A DNA stretch of 64,000 nt from Myxococcales bacterium. Lineage in GTDB: Bacteria; Myxococcota_A; UBA9160; UBA4427. Both the position numbers and the translations under genes were made by a program. The DNA lies in assembly GCA_012960035.1 (NCBI GenBank), contig DUBZ01000092.1:1-64000 (forward strand). The letters are read 5' to 3'. This document shows positions 35,022 to 44,427 of this stretch, piece by piece. The notes below the pieces were generated by a model. That model made no database searches. It was not told the DNA's origin and worked only from the letters and a program-made list of their open reading frames with translations. The stretch's first letter is position 1. Each line of letters opens with the position of its first letter.

Positions 35022-36533
35022 CTACCGGCGCCCGAAGTTGCGACCCCCGTTGCTGTTCTTCTTTGACTTCGACTTCCACCTCGCCTTAGGCCGCTGGGCG
35101 CGGCTCTTCTTCCGATCGCTCGTACGCGGGGCATCCACTCGTCGTTCGCCGACCCGGGATCGAATCGAACCTTTGTCACTCGCGCGCCTGTCACTCGCAC
35201 GTGGCTTCGCGCGCCCGGTGGCGTCGCGAAACTTGGACGTGTGCTTGCGCGTGCGAACATCGCCATCCCCTTTTCGAGTTCTAATTCGACTTCGGGTTCG
35301 ACCTCCCTTCCGGTCGTCGTTGCGAACCGATCGGGGGTCCCGTCGTTGATTGCGAATATTCGAAACGTGAACGTCTTTTTGGTGTCCGCGTCGCTTTTGA
35401 CCGCGGTAGTGGTTGTTGTGACGCTTCGGCTTATGCGACCGCGCGTGTTCCCGGATGCGAGCGCCTCGGTAGTGGCGTTTGTGCGGCGCGTGTCGATTGA
35501 AATGGCGATCGATGTGGCCGTAGTGGTGGCGTCGCTGCGGGTGGCGGTCATGCCACGAGGAGTAGTAGGCAGACGGCAAACCAAACACAATGAACGACCC
35601 ACCCGTGTCAAAGTTGAAACCCCAATGAGACCGGTGTGGGTACCAGTGGTAGCTGGCACGCCAATGCGGCGGGCCGAACCAGTAGGGATACGGATGGCTG
35701 TAGTGGTGGACTTCCGTGCGCTCGACGATGCGTTCAACTTCGCGCGGCGAGTCGTAGCCCTCTTCTTCTGCAAAATCTTCTGCCGACTGGATGAGTTCTG
35801 CCTGCGCTTCGGGGTCGTCTTCAATCGCTTCACGCCACTGGGCAATCTCTTGTTCGTGACGAAGTGTTTCTTCTTCGTGATAGCGGTCGAATGCATCGCG
35901 GGTTTCCAAAGGACCTTCGCGATACTGGGTGCCGAGTTCATCTAATAGGCCGGGGTGATCTGCCAAAGCACTCATGAGGTCGGGCCTTTCGATGAGGGCT
36001 TGGAAGTTTGCTTGGGCACTTAGAGGAAGCGAGGCGATGAGCTTTGCCGTTTCACGTTCGGCGTCACTGTGCAGGTGCGCGATGTCGTTCAGCAGGTTGA
36101 AGTCTCGATCGACGATCCGAGTTGCGACCTTGCGAATGCTCTCCGGGTAAGGAGACACGATGCCCGCGACTGCGCCGCGCGCGGGCCTGCCGCCCTGGAC
36201 GAGTTCGTCGATGAGTTCCGGGTACCGAACGAGTTCCCACATGTCTTTTTGCTTCGACCGGGGGATCGCGTTCATCCGTTCACGAAACTGATCACTCGAA
36301 TCTCGTGAAATGCTCGCGATGCGTTCAACCGACTGCGGATGCAGTGACACTCCGAGGATCGCGTCACGCATGGGCTCGTCGGCGAGGGCGAGGGTGCCCA
36401 GCGCGTCGCGTTCCGATTCGCTGAGTGAACCTTCGAGCGATACGCCCGGTGACAACTTCGCCAAGCTGGTCGCCGGCAGCACCATGAAACTGATTGCCGC
36501 GACCGCGAGCCAAGACCAATGTCGAAACGTCAT
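35022..36533 (-). CDS. Exported protein with a long His/Arg/Lys-rich C-terminus, function unknown
   Basis: From the ATG at 36533, with GGAGG 7 bp upstream, the protein has 503 residues. The N-terminus FRHWSWLAVAAISFMVLPATS followed by L-A-K is a signal peptide (shown here in part: WLAVAAISFMVLPATSLA). Residues about 25-270 are acidic to neutral and helical, with a repeated pattern of L-x-x-x-P-E-L and A-D-H-P. A short aromatic/His segment (HHYSHPYPYWFGPPHW) follows, then about 190 residues dominated by Arg, Lys and His with few hydrophobics. The charge layout suggests binding to an anionic polymer or metal at the cell surface. I know of no named family. It is convergent with the Nudix gene and next to a polytopic membrane protein upstream. 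Confidence 0.7.
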   Translation of the reverse strand: MTFRHWSWLAVAAISFMVLPATSLAKLSPGVSLEGSLSESERDALGTLALADEPMRDAILGVSLHPQSVERIASISRDSSDQFRERMNAIPRSKQKDMWELVRYPELIDELVQGGRPARGAVAGIVSPYPESIRKVATRIVDRDFNLLNDIAHLHSDAERETAKLIASLPLSAQANFQALIERPDLMSALADHPGLLDELGTQYREGPLETRDAFDRYHEEETLRHEQEIAQWREAIEDDPEAQAELIQSAEDFAEEEGYDSPREVERIVERTEVHHYSHPYPYWFGPPHWRASYHWYPHRSHWGFNFDTGGSFIVFGLPSAYYSSWHDRHPQRRHHYGHIDRHFNRHAPHKRHYRGARIREHARSHKPKRHNNHYRGQKRRGHQKDVHVSNIRNQRRDPRSVRNDDRKGGRTRSRIRTRKGDGDVRTRKHTSKFRDATGRAKPRASDRRASDKGSIRSRVGERRVDAPRTSDRKKSRAQRPKARWKSKSKKNSNGGRNFGRR

Positions 36534-36635
36534 CTCCTCGCCTCCGTCCTTTGCATGGACCCTCAAGGAACGAAGTTTGGACGAATTGGCAGGCGAATAT
36601 ATTCGGCAGGTACTGTGGGGGCCCTCGGAGGCGCC

Positions 36636-37922
36636 TCAGCTCGGCGGAATCGTAAAATGGGCCAATAGGAGTCGCACTACGGCCCCGTTCTGAAGCGCGA
36701 CTGCCACGACGGTCGCGAACACGATCGCCTGACCGACGCGCAGTGCTCGGCCGGTAGCGAAGAGTGGACCCACGACGAGCACGCTGAACGCGAGGTTCCA
36801 GTGCTGCGAATACAAGAAGTGGCCCACGCCCCAAAAGGCGTGAAGCCATTTGTTGAAGATCAAGATCGCGAGTGCAGCCAGCATCATTGTGCGTTGTGTC
36901 GGCGTACCCGCCCACATCGCGATCGCTCCCGCCAAGGCGAGCGCGAGCAACAGCGACCCCAGCGGGCGTGACGTTGAGAACACGCTCGCCGTGCGGTCGT
37001 AGGTAAAGCGAAATTTGTACCGAGAGTTGTTCTTGTCCGCCTGGTAGTTGTTGACGAGCTCGGGGGGCTTGGCGGTGATGCTGTTGCTCGCCGCAGTGGC
37101 CATCCACAGTGCGCGATCGAAGGGGACGTTGCCCTCAGTCCATTTCGAGATGTAGCGCGCGCCTTCTTCCGTGTTGAGTGGGCGACTGTCGTAGAGGGAA
37201 TAGGAAGCAAAGCCCAGTACGGCAACAAGGGCTGCACTTGTTGCAAACAAAACGGCTGTGCGACGCGCAATGACTTGAGGTTCATCGGTCGCAAGCCAGC
37301 GGGAAGCGGCGAACAAGATCAGGATCGTTGCGATGTTTGTCACCGTGATCGCAGTGGCGACAATGCTCAGGCCAAGCCACAGGGCATGATCGTTGCGAGC
37401 CCCTGGCTTGGTATGTGCCGCGAGTGCAAAGGCTGCCGCGATACAGGCTCCGGACAGGGCGAAACTTTCGGGAATACTGCCGAACACCAAGCCGCTCAAC
37501 GACACCACCACGAGCGCGGTGGCGAGTAGGGCGTAGACCTGGGGTAGGCCAAGGCCAAGAAAAAGCAGGAACGCAAACGCGGCGGTCGCCCCGGATGCGA
37601 GCGGGCTGAGCCAAAGCGCGACTGCGGTCCGGGCCGCCTTGATGTCACCATTCCAGCCACCCAACGTAGTCGCCACTTTTGCCGCGCTTCGGACGGGCGG
37701 GTTTACAAGCAGGTCGAGGGCGGGATGAGAAATGCTTGCGCGGCGATCGCAAGATTCTCGCACCATGCAGTCGAGACGCGCCTTCGTGTCTGCATGGAAG
37801 AACACGTCGTATTGGTTGAGAGAACCGGTGGCGTCGAGGTGAAGCGCGAGTGCAAGATGGATCGCGAAGGAAAGGCCCGCCAACAACATGGCGATCGTCC
37901 TTGCCGCCGGGGCTTTGCTCAC
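36636..37922 (-). CDS. Polytopic inner-membrane protein, glycosyltransferase GT-C-like
   Basis: The protein has 428 residues with about ten hydrophobic helices and a GTG start. A loop after the first helix has YDVFFHADTKARLDCM, where the acidic residues occupy the place of the catalytic D of GT-C transferases, and a later periplasmic segment starts NTEEGARYISKW. Layout and length suggest a transferase using polyprenyl-phosphate sugar, but no motif proves it. The downstream gene on the same strand encodes the His/Arg-rich exported protein 102 bp away, so they could work together. Confidence 0.65.
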   Translation of the reverse strand: MSKAPAARTIAMLLAGLSFAIHLALALHLDATGSLNQYDVFFHADTKARLDCMVRESCDRRASISHPALDLLVNPPVRSAAKVATTLGGWNGDIKAARTAVALWLSPLASGATAAFAFLLFLGLGLPQVYALLATALVVVSLSGLVFGSIPESFALSGACIAAAFALAAHTKPGARNDHALWLGLSIVATAITVTNIATILILFAASRWLATDEPQVIARRTAVLFATSAALVAVLGFASYSLYDSRPLNTEEGARYISKWTEGNVPFDRALWMATAASNSITAKPPELVNNYQADKNNSRYKFRFTYDRTASVFSTSRPLGSLLLALALAGAIAMWAGTPTQRTMMLAALAILIFNKWLHAFWGVGHFLYSQHWNLAFSVLVVGPLFATGRALRVGQAIVFATVVAVALQNGAVVRLLLAHFTIPPS

Positions 37923-38485
37923 TTCAACACCTCAAACGTTCGATTCAGCACGGCCGCAAAGTGGTGACGCAATCCCACGACATCACGGGGTGAGAAGTGG
38001 GGTGTAGCGGGCCGAGTTTGACCGGACAAAGAAGACGGGTCGTCCACGCGATTCTCGCTTTGTAACGCGATGAGAGTTGCTTCGTCGTTGTGCGAATTGC
38101 TCAAACGTGATGGGACATGCGCGGCATAGGGTGCATATGTCCAAGAATACTGGAAACACTCCGGCGTGGGGTGGTTCTCAAGGTCCAGTAGCACGGGCTC
38201 GGCGCACGGAGTCACTTCGGGCGAATGAACTGAGCAGTTCGTACAAGTCTGTGTGCTGGGAACGAACACGCAAAGAGCGAGTCCCGAACGCGTCGGGGGT
38301 CGCGCTTTGGTTCTGTGCGCCGTCCCGCCCCGACAAAGCGAGCTTTAGAGGCCTGGAGTCGGGTTGTAGGGCCCTGCGCAGGGGTGTAAGTTGCTGCCGC
38401 GCTGGCCTTCGCCGCGCACCGATTTCCAGCGTCAATCGCGCGCCATCCGTCAATCCAGCGCGTTTCGACACTTCGAGGAGTTTCC
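37923..38485. other. 563-bp divergent intergenic region
   Basis: This lies between the minus-strand membrane protein and the plus-strand CoA-transferase. A 116-residue minus-strand frame (37919-38269) ends in a 4-bp overlap with the membrane-protein start, but its composition (many His, Asn, Cys, Ser) is not protein-like and no domain is visible. GAGGAG near 38477 is the ribosome binding site of the CoA-transferase. I see no RNA gene. Confidence 0.4.
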
Positions 38486-39724
38486 ATGAGTGACCCCAGA
38501 CATCCGCTTTCGGGCATCCGCGTCATCGAAAGCTCGATGCTGGGTCCCGCCGCGATCACGACCCATCTCGCAGACTTAGGTGCCGAAGTCATCAAGGTCG
38601 AACCGCCCTCGGGTGACTATGTCCGCGAAATGACGTGGCCCATCATCGAAGGGGTTTCGCTGCTTCATCTCCACATCAACCGTGGCAAGAAGAGCATCAC
38701 TCTCGACCTCAAGACGACTGAAGGGGCCGACATTTACCGTGAACTCGTGAAGGGAGCGGACGTTGTGGTCGAAGCCATGCGGCCCGGCTCACTCGCGCGT
38801 CGAGGGCTCGGTTACGAAGATCTCAAGGCGCTGAACCCGAAGATCGTGTTCATCAACATTTCGGGTTATGGGATGACGGGCCCTTACGAAAACCTTCCGT
38901 CTCACGGCATTGCGTTTGACACCTGGGCCGGGTTGGTCAATCCCACCTACGACGAAGACGAGTTCTGTTACATCCCGGAGCACGCATCGATGGGCATGCA
39001 CGCGGGTCCTTTGTTCGGCGCGCTCGGAATCCTGGCCGGCGTTCTGAGAGCACGGGATCGCGGCACTGGATGCATGATGGAAATTGGTCAGTCGGACGCG
39101 GCGGCGTACATGGACTGGTACCGAAGCGAATCGTGGCGCGCGTACGAGCGGCCCGAATCGGAAGTCACCGGCAACAAAGCGGACAACTACGAACGCCGTG
39201 CCCCCGGAACTGCGGGCATGAAGGAAGGGGTCCGGTACCAGATGTACGAATCGAAGGACGGCCACGTTCTCTTCATGGCGAGCGAGCAGGCGTTCTGGAA
39301 GAACTTCTGCGAAGGCGTCGGGCGCATTGAATTGTTCGAAAAGTGGCCGGGTTCGAAGTTCGCCGATCACGCCCGGGGCAATCGCGAACTGCAGGCAATC
39401 TTGCGAGACATCTTCAAGACCAAGACGTCAAACGAATGGATCGAGTTCAGCGGTTCGCAGAACACCCCGATCGCACCGGTCAATACGCCGAAGACCCTCG
39501 CGGATGATCCGCAGTTCAAGGTGCGCTTCCCCCACTACCCGGCGAGCGAGCACGGTGCCGACATGATGCCGCTGCCGCTCAAGATCCAGAACGAAGAGCT
39601 CCCGATTCCCACGATGGCGCCGACGGTTGGCGAGCACAATGATGCTGTAATGGCAGACGTGCTCGGCTACGACGCCGACAAGATCGCGCAGCTCAAAAGC
39701 GCGGGCGCGTTCGGCAAAGCGTAA
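38486..39724 (+). CDS. Family III CoA-transferase (CaiB/BaiF type)
   Basis: The protein has 412 residues and a GAGGAG ribosome binding site. GIRVIESSMLGPAAITTHLADLG (given in two parts: GIRVIESSMLGPAAITTHLA) then EVIKVEPPSGDYVR and NRGKKSITLDLKT are the family start; ADVVVEAMRPGSLARRGLGY and NISGYGMTGPYE follow. It should move CoA between organic acids. The Asp that normally carries the acyl-CoA intermediate near residue 170 is not obvious: the local sequence is EHASMGMHAGPLFGALGIL, so either the enzyme is atypical or the Asp is elsewhere. It is followed after 2 bp by an SDR gene, making a likely two-gene operon. Confidence 0.9.
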   Translation: MSDPRHPLSGIRVIESSMLGPAAITTHLADLGAEVIKVEPPSGDYVREMTWPIIEGVSLLHLHINRGKKSITLDLKTTEGADIYRELVKGADVVVEAMRPGSLARRGLGYEDLKALNPKIVFINISGYGMTGPYENLPSHGIAFDTWAGLVNPTYDEDEFCYIPEHASMGMHAGPLFGALGILAGVLRARDRGTGCMMEIGQSDAAAYMDWYRSESWRAYERPESEVTGNKADNYERRAPGTAGMKEGVRYQMYESKDGHVLFMASEQAFWKNFCEGVGRIELFEKWPGSKFADHARGNRELQAILRDIFKTKTSNEWIEFSGSQNTPIAPVNTPKTLADDPQFKVRFPHYPASEHGADMMPLPLKIQNEELPIPTMAPTVGEHNDAVMADVLGYDADKIAQLKSAGAFGKA

Positions 39725-39726
39725 GC

Positions 39727-40470
39727 ATGAGTCGGATGAACGGGCGGCAGATTCTAGTGGTTGGGGCAACGTCGGGCATTGGCCTCGCGACGGCGCGCGC
39801 GCTCGCGAGCGAGGGAGCGCGTGTTGCATTGAGTGCGCGTCGCGTCGAAAAGCTCGACGCCGAAGTTGCTGCGCTTGGAGCGCAGCACATCGCCGTGCCG
39901 TGCGATGTCCGAGACGCCGAAGCGTGTAAGCGTGCAGTGGCGCAGGCCGTCGACGGACTCGGAGGCCTAACCGACTTCGTCTACACCGCGGGGTCCGCGA
40001 CGCTTTCGAACGTCGCCGACGCCACGCCCGAACAGTGGCACCAAGCCTTCGAGATCAATGTCGTTGGCCCATCGCTGCTAACGAGTGCCGCCCTCCCCCA
40101 TCTTGCAAAGTCTCGCGGACGTGCACTCTATGTTTCCACCGTCGCAAGTGAAGACCGGCCGCCACGTCGCGGTCTCGCGCTCTACTCCGCCACCAAAGCG
40201 GCGCTCAATCGGTTGATCGAATCGTGGCAGGAAGAAGAGCGCGCGGTCGGTTTCACGCGTGTGACGATCGGCGACACTCATGCGACCGAGATGGCGAAAG
40301 ATTGGGATCCGGCTGCGACGGGGGAAATTGTGCGCGAGTGGGTGGCAAAAGGGTTTCTCTACGGACGCACGATGGCGCCGGAAGACGTGGCACTACACCT
40401 CGTCGACTTGCTTGCGCTGCGCGAAACCGTTCCCTTCTCTTCGCTTATTCCGCGCTACCCCGAGCCGTAG
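39727..40470 (+). CDS. Short-chain dehydrogenase/reductase
   Basis: The protein has 247 residues, classical SDR length. VVGATSGIGLATARALASEG is the NAD(P)-binding loop, DFVYTAGSAT the N-A-G-like loop (TAG), and ALYSATKAALNRLIESW the catalytic Y-x-x-x-K with the serine upstream in YVSTVAS. Arg residues after the first beta-strand (SARRVEKLD) favour NADPH. It probably reduces or oxidises a hydroxyl or keto group on a CoA-activated substrate, given the CoA-transferase 2 bp upstream. Confidence 0.9.
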   Translation: MSRMNGRQILVVGATSGIGLATARALASEGARVALSARRVEKLDAEVAALGAQHIAVPCDVRDAEACKRAVAQAVDGLGGLTDFVYTAGSATLSNVADATPEQWHQAFEINVVGPSLLTSAALPHLAKSRGRALYVSTVASEDRPPRRGLALYSATKAALNRLIESWQEEERAVGFTRVTIGDTHATEMAKDWDPAATGEIVREWVAKGFLYGRTMAPEDVALHLVDLLALRETVPFSSLIPRYPEP

Positions 40471-40557
40471 CCCCCGGTTTCGCTAGCGGTACGCGAAGCA
40501 CGAACTCGGGCGCCAAGCGGAGAACCGCTGCAACGCGCAAGCCCGGTGCGAAGCCCG

Positions 40558-42099
40558 TTAGTCGAACTTGGCCTCGTTGTCGGCAAACAACTGCGCGAGT
40601 TTGTTCGCCGCGGTGTCGTACGCCGAAGCATTCGTCCAGGTGTTCTTCGGGTTGAGGATGTCGGCCGGAACGCCTTCGCACTGCGCGGGGATATTGAGGC
40701 CAAAGAACGGATCGGCCGCAGTCTTCGCTTCGGCGAGGCTGCCGTCGTGAATCGCGTCAATGATGGACCGGGTCCACGCGAGCTTCATGCGCTCACCCAC
40801 CCCGTAGCCGCCGCCGCTCCAGCCCGTGTTCACGAGCCAAGCATTGGTGCCGTGGGCTTCCATCTTTTTTGCAAGCATTTCGCCGTAGACCTTGGGGTGT
40901 CGGACCAAAAAGGCCGCGCCAAAGCAGGCGGAGAACGTCGCTTCCGGTTCCGTCACACCGATCTCGGTGCCGGCAACCTTCGCTGTGTAGCCCGCGAGGA
41001 ACTGCTTCATGGCCTGCTCGGGTGAGAGGCGGCTCACCGGCGGCAACACGCCGAAGGCGTCGCAGGTGAGGAAGATAATGTTCGTCGGGTGGCCACCCAC
41101 GCACGGTTCCACGGTGTTGGGGATGTAGTGGATCGGGTAGGACGCGCGCGTGTTCTCGGTGAGCGAGTTGTCGGTGTAGTCGACCTTTCGGTCGTTTTCG
41201 CCGTACACGACGTTTTCGAGCACCGTGCCGAAGCGAATCGCTCGGTAGATGTCGGGCTCCTGCTCTTCGCTCAGGTTGATCGCCTTTGCGTAGCAACCGC
41301 CTTCGATGTTGAACACGCCCTGCTCACTCCAGCAGTGCTCGTCGTCTCCGATGAGGAAGCGCTTCGGGTCGGCGGACAGCGTCGTCTTGCCCGTGCCCGA
41401 AAGCCCGAAGAAGATCGAAACGTCTTGGTTGGAACCGAGGTTGGCGCTGCAGTGCATCGAGAGGACACCCTTTTCGGGCATCAGGTAATGCATGATCGAG
41501 AAGACGCCCTTCTTCATCTCTCCGGCGTATTGAGTACCAAGAATGACGAACTCGCTCTTTTCGAAGTTGATGGCAACGCTCGCGTCGCTGTCGACACCGT
41601 CTACCGATTCGTCGGCCGCTTGCGCGCCCGCGTTGAAAATCACGTAGTCGGGTTCGCCGAAGGTCTCGAGTTCTTTTTCGGTGGGGCGCATGAGCATGTT
41701 GTGCATGAACAGTGCGTGGTACGGGCGGGAACAAATGATGCGGATGGACAGGCGATAACGCGGGTCCCAACCTGCCCAACCGTCGACCACATAAATGCGC
41801 TCGCGGCTCTTCAAGTAGTCGAGTGCGAGGGTGCGGTTTTTTTCAAACGAATCCGAGGACAGGGGCATATTGATGTTGCCCCACCAGATGTTGTCGTGGC
41901 TATCCGGGTTGTCGACGATGCGCTTGTCCTTGGGACTGCGGCCCGTCTTTGCAAACGAGTTGGCGACCAATGCTCCGTCGGAGGTAATGAAGCTGCCGTC
42001 ATACGCGAGACCGTGTTCATACAGCTGTGCGGGCGAGAGGTTGCGGTGGATTTCCTTCGTCGTAATCCCGTACTGGCTGAGGTCGATCGCTTGCGGCAT
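40558..42099 (-). CDS. pckA: Phosphoenolpyruvate carboxykinase (ATP)
   Basis: From the ATG at 42099 the protein has 513 residues, the usual length for ATP-dependent PEPCK. The longer frame to 42438 lacks support. The phosphate-binding loop is FFGLSGTGKTTLSADP, followed by RFLIGDDEHCWSEQGVFNIE with the metal-binding aspartates. FAKTGRSPKDKR at the N-terminus and NTGWSGGGYGVGERMKL toward the C-terminus are further hallmarks. It makes PEP and CO2 from oxaloacetate and ATP, linking acetyl-CoA catabolism to gluconeogenesis and so to sugar for polysaccharide. AGGA lies 9 bp upstream of the start. Confidence 0.97.
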   Translation of the reverse strand: MPQAIDLSQYGITTKEIHRNLSPAQLYEHGLAYDGSFITSDGALVANSFAKTGRSPKDKRIVDNPDSHDNIWWGNINMPLSSDSFEKNRTLALDYLKSRERIYVVDGWAGWDPRYRLSIRIICSRPYHALFMHNMLMRPTEKELETFGEPDYVIFNAGAQAADESVDGVDSDASVAINFEKSEFVILGTQYAGEMKKGVFSIMHYLMPEKGVLSMHCSANLGSNQDVSIFFGLSGTGKTTLSADPKRFLIGDDEHCWSEQGVFNIEGGCYAKAINLSEEQEPDIYRAIRFGTVLENVVYGENDRKVDYTDNSLTENTRASYPIHYIPNTVEPCVGGHPTNIIFLTCDAFGVLPPVSRLSPEQAMKQFLAGYTAKVAGTEIGVTEPEATFSACFGAAFLVRHPKVYGEMLAKKMEAHGTNAWLVNTGWSGGGYGVGERMKLAWTRSIIDAIHDGSLAEAKTAADPFFGLNIPAQCEGVPADILNPKNTWTNASAYDTAANKLAQLFADNEAKFD

Positions 42100-42531
42100 G
42101 AGTGCCTTTCCTAACGCTCTTAATGGAGGGTGTAATGAGGGGTTCAATATGTCGTTGAACGCGTGTTTAAAAGAAGAGCTGGCAACGCTGAACAACGTGA
42201 ATATTTCGTTCGTGCAGAAGGCCGAACCGCCCGTCCAGCTTGGATCGGGAAGGCGCGATATTAGCCTGTCGAAACCGTGTGGCTGCCCCTTTTGGGACCG
42301 GAAGTGTCGAAGATTTTCGGTGTGGAGACGCGACCTTGAGTGACTCCCGACTGGCCTGCCTGTTTTGCCTGGGCGCGAGGCCACCAGCTTGAAACCCCCG
42401 GGGACCGCCCTGCTCCCCGGCCGAAAGGACGGAATCACGAACGTAAGCAGCGTCTACGAGATGGGTGCCGAGTTGCGGGTCGACTGACGCAGCCTTGAAC
42501 GTGAGACGGCGATTCGACGCGCCGACCCCGC
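42100..42531. other. 432-bp region between pckA and the MFS gene, with a hairpin
   Basis: Both flanking genes are on the minus strand, so this is the 3' end of the MFS transcript and the leader of pckA. A hairpin at 42398-42420 pairs CCGGGGA with TCCCCGG around a 9-nt loop; on the minus strand it is followed by GGGTTTC, a weak terminator pattern about 110 bp after the MFS stop. No small gene or riboswitch is recognised. Confidence 0.4.
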
Positions 42532-43845
42532 CTACGCGCGGTGCCGCGGCTCGTCGACGAACATCATCACCAAAAATGCCGCGCTCAGCTGAAACGCGAT
42601 TGCGACCCCGAAGAGACTCGGCTTCGAGAACGCCACGGCGATCGCGCCCCCGAGGAGCGGACCGATGAAACCGACAAATTCTTGAGCTGAGTTCGCCACT
42701 GCGATTCGGACCGGCAAGTCGGAGCGCGAGCCGAATTCCAGCGCCATGTTATGGGACGCCATCTCGAAGCCCCCCATCCCGGCCCCCACTGCGAGGAAGC
42801 AGAGCGTGAACCCAAGCAGGTTGCTCGCGACCATGATGGCGGCGGCGCCGAGGATCCACACGCCGAGGGACGCTAAGAAGACGAGGCGGAATCCGGTGCG
42901 GTCGCCCATCACGCCCCAGCCGAAATTTCCGGTCGAGTTGGCGACGATGAACGCGGTCGAGAGAATGCCGATGGCCTCGCCGCTGGGAATCGAACCGCCT
43001 CCGTCCCCAGAGACGCCGATCACATCACCGACGTAGAGGATGTAGAAGGGCACCGCCATGCGGCCCATCGTGGCGAGCGCCCGCCCCATGAAATACAACG
43101 TAAAGGGGCGGTCCGAGCGCAACAATGCGGGGAGTTCGCGCAGCCGACTTGCGAGCGAGACTTGTGCACGCACTTCTGGCGGCACGGGCTCTTTGATCAT
43201 CACCAGCATGGCAAGCCCGAGACACGTGAGACCAAATGCGATGAGGAAGGTCACCGCGTATCCATTGCCCGCGACGTTTGGCTCGACGAGGTAGCGCCCT
43301 CCCAGGTAGGCGACCGCGGCGGCGCTCAGCCCCGCCAATGTGGTCCGCACGCCGACCAGAAAGCCTCGACGTTCTACAGGGATCACCTTCGACATCAAGA
43401 AATGGAAGATGACGCCCTGCATCCCCATCAGGAAGCCAAAGAAGAACAAGAAGATCGCGATCGCGACCACGGTTGCTGGCGGCGCGAGAAAGAAGCCAGC
43501 GAGCGCGATGCCGAGCACCTGCAAGCGCATCCCGAGCCCGACCACAAAACCGATCGGCAAAACCTTCTCGCGATGTTCGATGAGGTTGGCACCGAGCAGC
43601 GGCGACAGAAACATGCCCAGGTATTGAATGGAACGGCACAAGCCGACCACAAATTCTGAGCCCGACAACAACATCACGTAGGCGGGGAGAAACGTAGGGG
43701 CGTTGACGAGGCGGAACCCGGTTTGGCCCAACAGACCGTGGAAGAGGTGCGCTGCAAAGTTGCGCGGAAGGTCCCGCTCGACCTGGGCGCGATACAACGC
43801 TTCGCGCTCGGCTAGCGACTGTGGGGCGGGATCTGGACTCACCAT
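42532..43845 (-). CDS. Major facilitator superfamily transporter
   Basis: From the ATG at 43845 the protein has 437 residues and twelve predicted membrane helices. The N-half contains LGANLIEHREKVLPIGFVVG, a diverged loop 2-3 motif, and the C-half GVMGDRTGFRLVFLASLG, where D-R-x-G matches the MFS loop motif. A central cytoplasmic linker (KEPVPPEVRAQVSLASRLREL) separates the halves. Substrate unknown; the neighbours (cupin, SDR, oxidoreductases) suggest uptake or efflux of an organic acid or aromatic compound. It is divergent from the cupin gene. Confidence 0.9.
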   Translation of the reverse strand: MVSPDPAPQSLAEREALYRAQVERDLPRNFAAHLFHGLLGQTGFRLVNAPTFLPAYVMLLSGSEFVVGLCRSIQYLGMFLSPLLGANLIEHREKVLPIGFVVGLGMRLQVLGIALAGFFLAPPATVVAIAIFLFFFGFLMGMQGVIFHFLMSKVIPVERRGFLVGVRTTLAGLSAAAVAYLGGRYLVEPNVAGNGYAVTFLIAFGLTCLGLAMLVMIKEPVPPEVRAQVSLASRLRELPALLRSDRPFTLYFMGRALATMGRMAVPFYILYVGDVIGVSGDGGGSIPSGEAIGILSTAFIVANSTGNFGWGVMGDRTGFRLVFLASLGVWILGAAAIMVASNLLGFTLCFLAVGAGMGGFEMASHNMALEFGSRSDLPVRIAVANSAQEFVGFIGPLLGGAIAVAFSKPSLFGVAIAFQLSAAFLVMMFVDEPRHRA

Positions 43846-43929
43846 CACGTCATAGTTCGCCCACGAATGCGAGTCGCGCCAGGGTTAATCGCGATAGTGT
43901 TCCGCATCGCCCTCGTGATGGAGAAATTG

Positions 43930-44403
43930 ATGAGTTCACAGACAACAGGTTTGACCCGCGTGGTTCCCGGCGCCGACGTCCCGTGGGTGTGGATGGGAAG
44001 CCCCGAGAGCAAAGTCGAAATGAAGCTTCTGAAATGCGGGGCCGAAGACGGAGTTTGCAGCTTCCTAAACCGCTTTCATCCAGGCTTCCTCGCTCCGAAG
44101 CATCTTCACTTGGGCGAAGTGCACGCCTACACGATCCAAGGGACGTGGCACTACCTTGAATACGATTGGACTTCGGGCCCAGGGGACTACGTGTTCGAAC
44201 CGCCTGACACGATCCATACATTGAAAGTGCCGGACAAAAACACCGAACCCACGATCGTCTTCTTTACGGTCGCGAAGGGGATGGATCTCTACGACGGCGA
44301 AGGCAACGTCTTCATGCGACAAGACGCCGCCGGCATGGAAGCGATCTACCGCGCCGGCCTCGCGGAACAAGGGCTCGACTTCCCCAAGTCCATCGTCCCC
44401 TAG
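43930..44403 (+). CDS. Cupin-domain protein (2,4'-dihydroxyacetophenone dioxygenase-like)
   Basis: From the ATG at 43930, with GGAG 6 bp upstream, the protein has 157 residues; an upstream in-frame start at 43867 is less likely. The cupin metal motif is spread over HPGFLAPKHLHLGEVHAYTI (His, His, Glu, His) and GDYVFEPPDTIHTL (second His motif). This matches the single-domain cupins that cleave acetylacetone-type or 2,4'-dihydroxyacetophenone substrates with Fe. Cytoplasmic. The exact substrate cannot be given. It is convergent with the SDR gene that follows. Confidence 0.88.
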   Translation: MSSQTTGLTRVVPGADVPWVWMGSPESKVEMKLLKCGAEDGVCSFLNRFHPGFLAPKHLHLGEVHAYTIQGTWHYLEYDWTSGPGDYVFEPPDTIHTLKVPDKNTEPTIVFFTVAKGMDLYDGEGNVFMRQDAAGMEAIYRAGLAEQGLDFPKSIVP

Positions 44404-44427
44404 CCCGCACACCCCGAAGCGCGCCGC

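Noticed and set aside
34631-35941. 436-residue minus-strand frame
   Set aside because: It overlaps the Nudix gene antisense and the His/Arg-rich gene in another frame on the same strand; its Thr/Arg/Ser composition is a frame-shifted image of that biased coding sequence.
37919-38269. 116-residue minus-strand frame ending in a 4-bp overlap with the membrane-protein start
   Set aside because: Rich in His, Asn, Cys and Ser with no domain, signal or ribosome binding site; the overlap is produced by the GTGA of the downstream start itself.
41089-42114. 341-residue plus-strand frame opposite pckA
   Set aside because: Antisense to a confidently identified gene; no domain, composition rich in Val, Arg and His as expected from a mirrored coding strand.
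42398-42420. Riboswitch in front of pckA
   Set aside because: The hairpin is a simple 7-bp stem with no conserved riboswitch core; it fits a weak terminator of the MFS transcript better.
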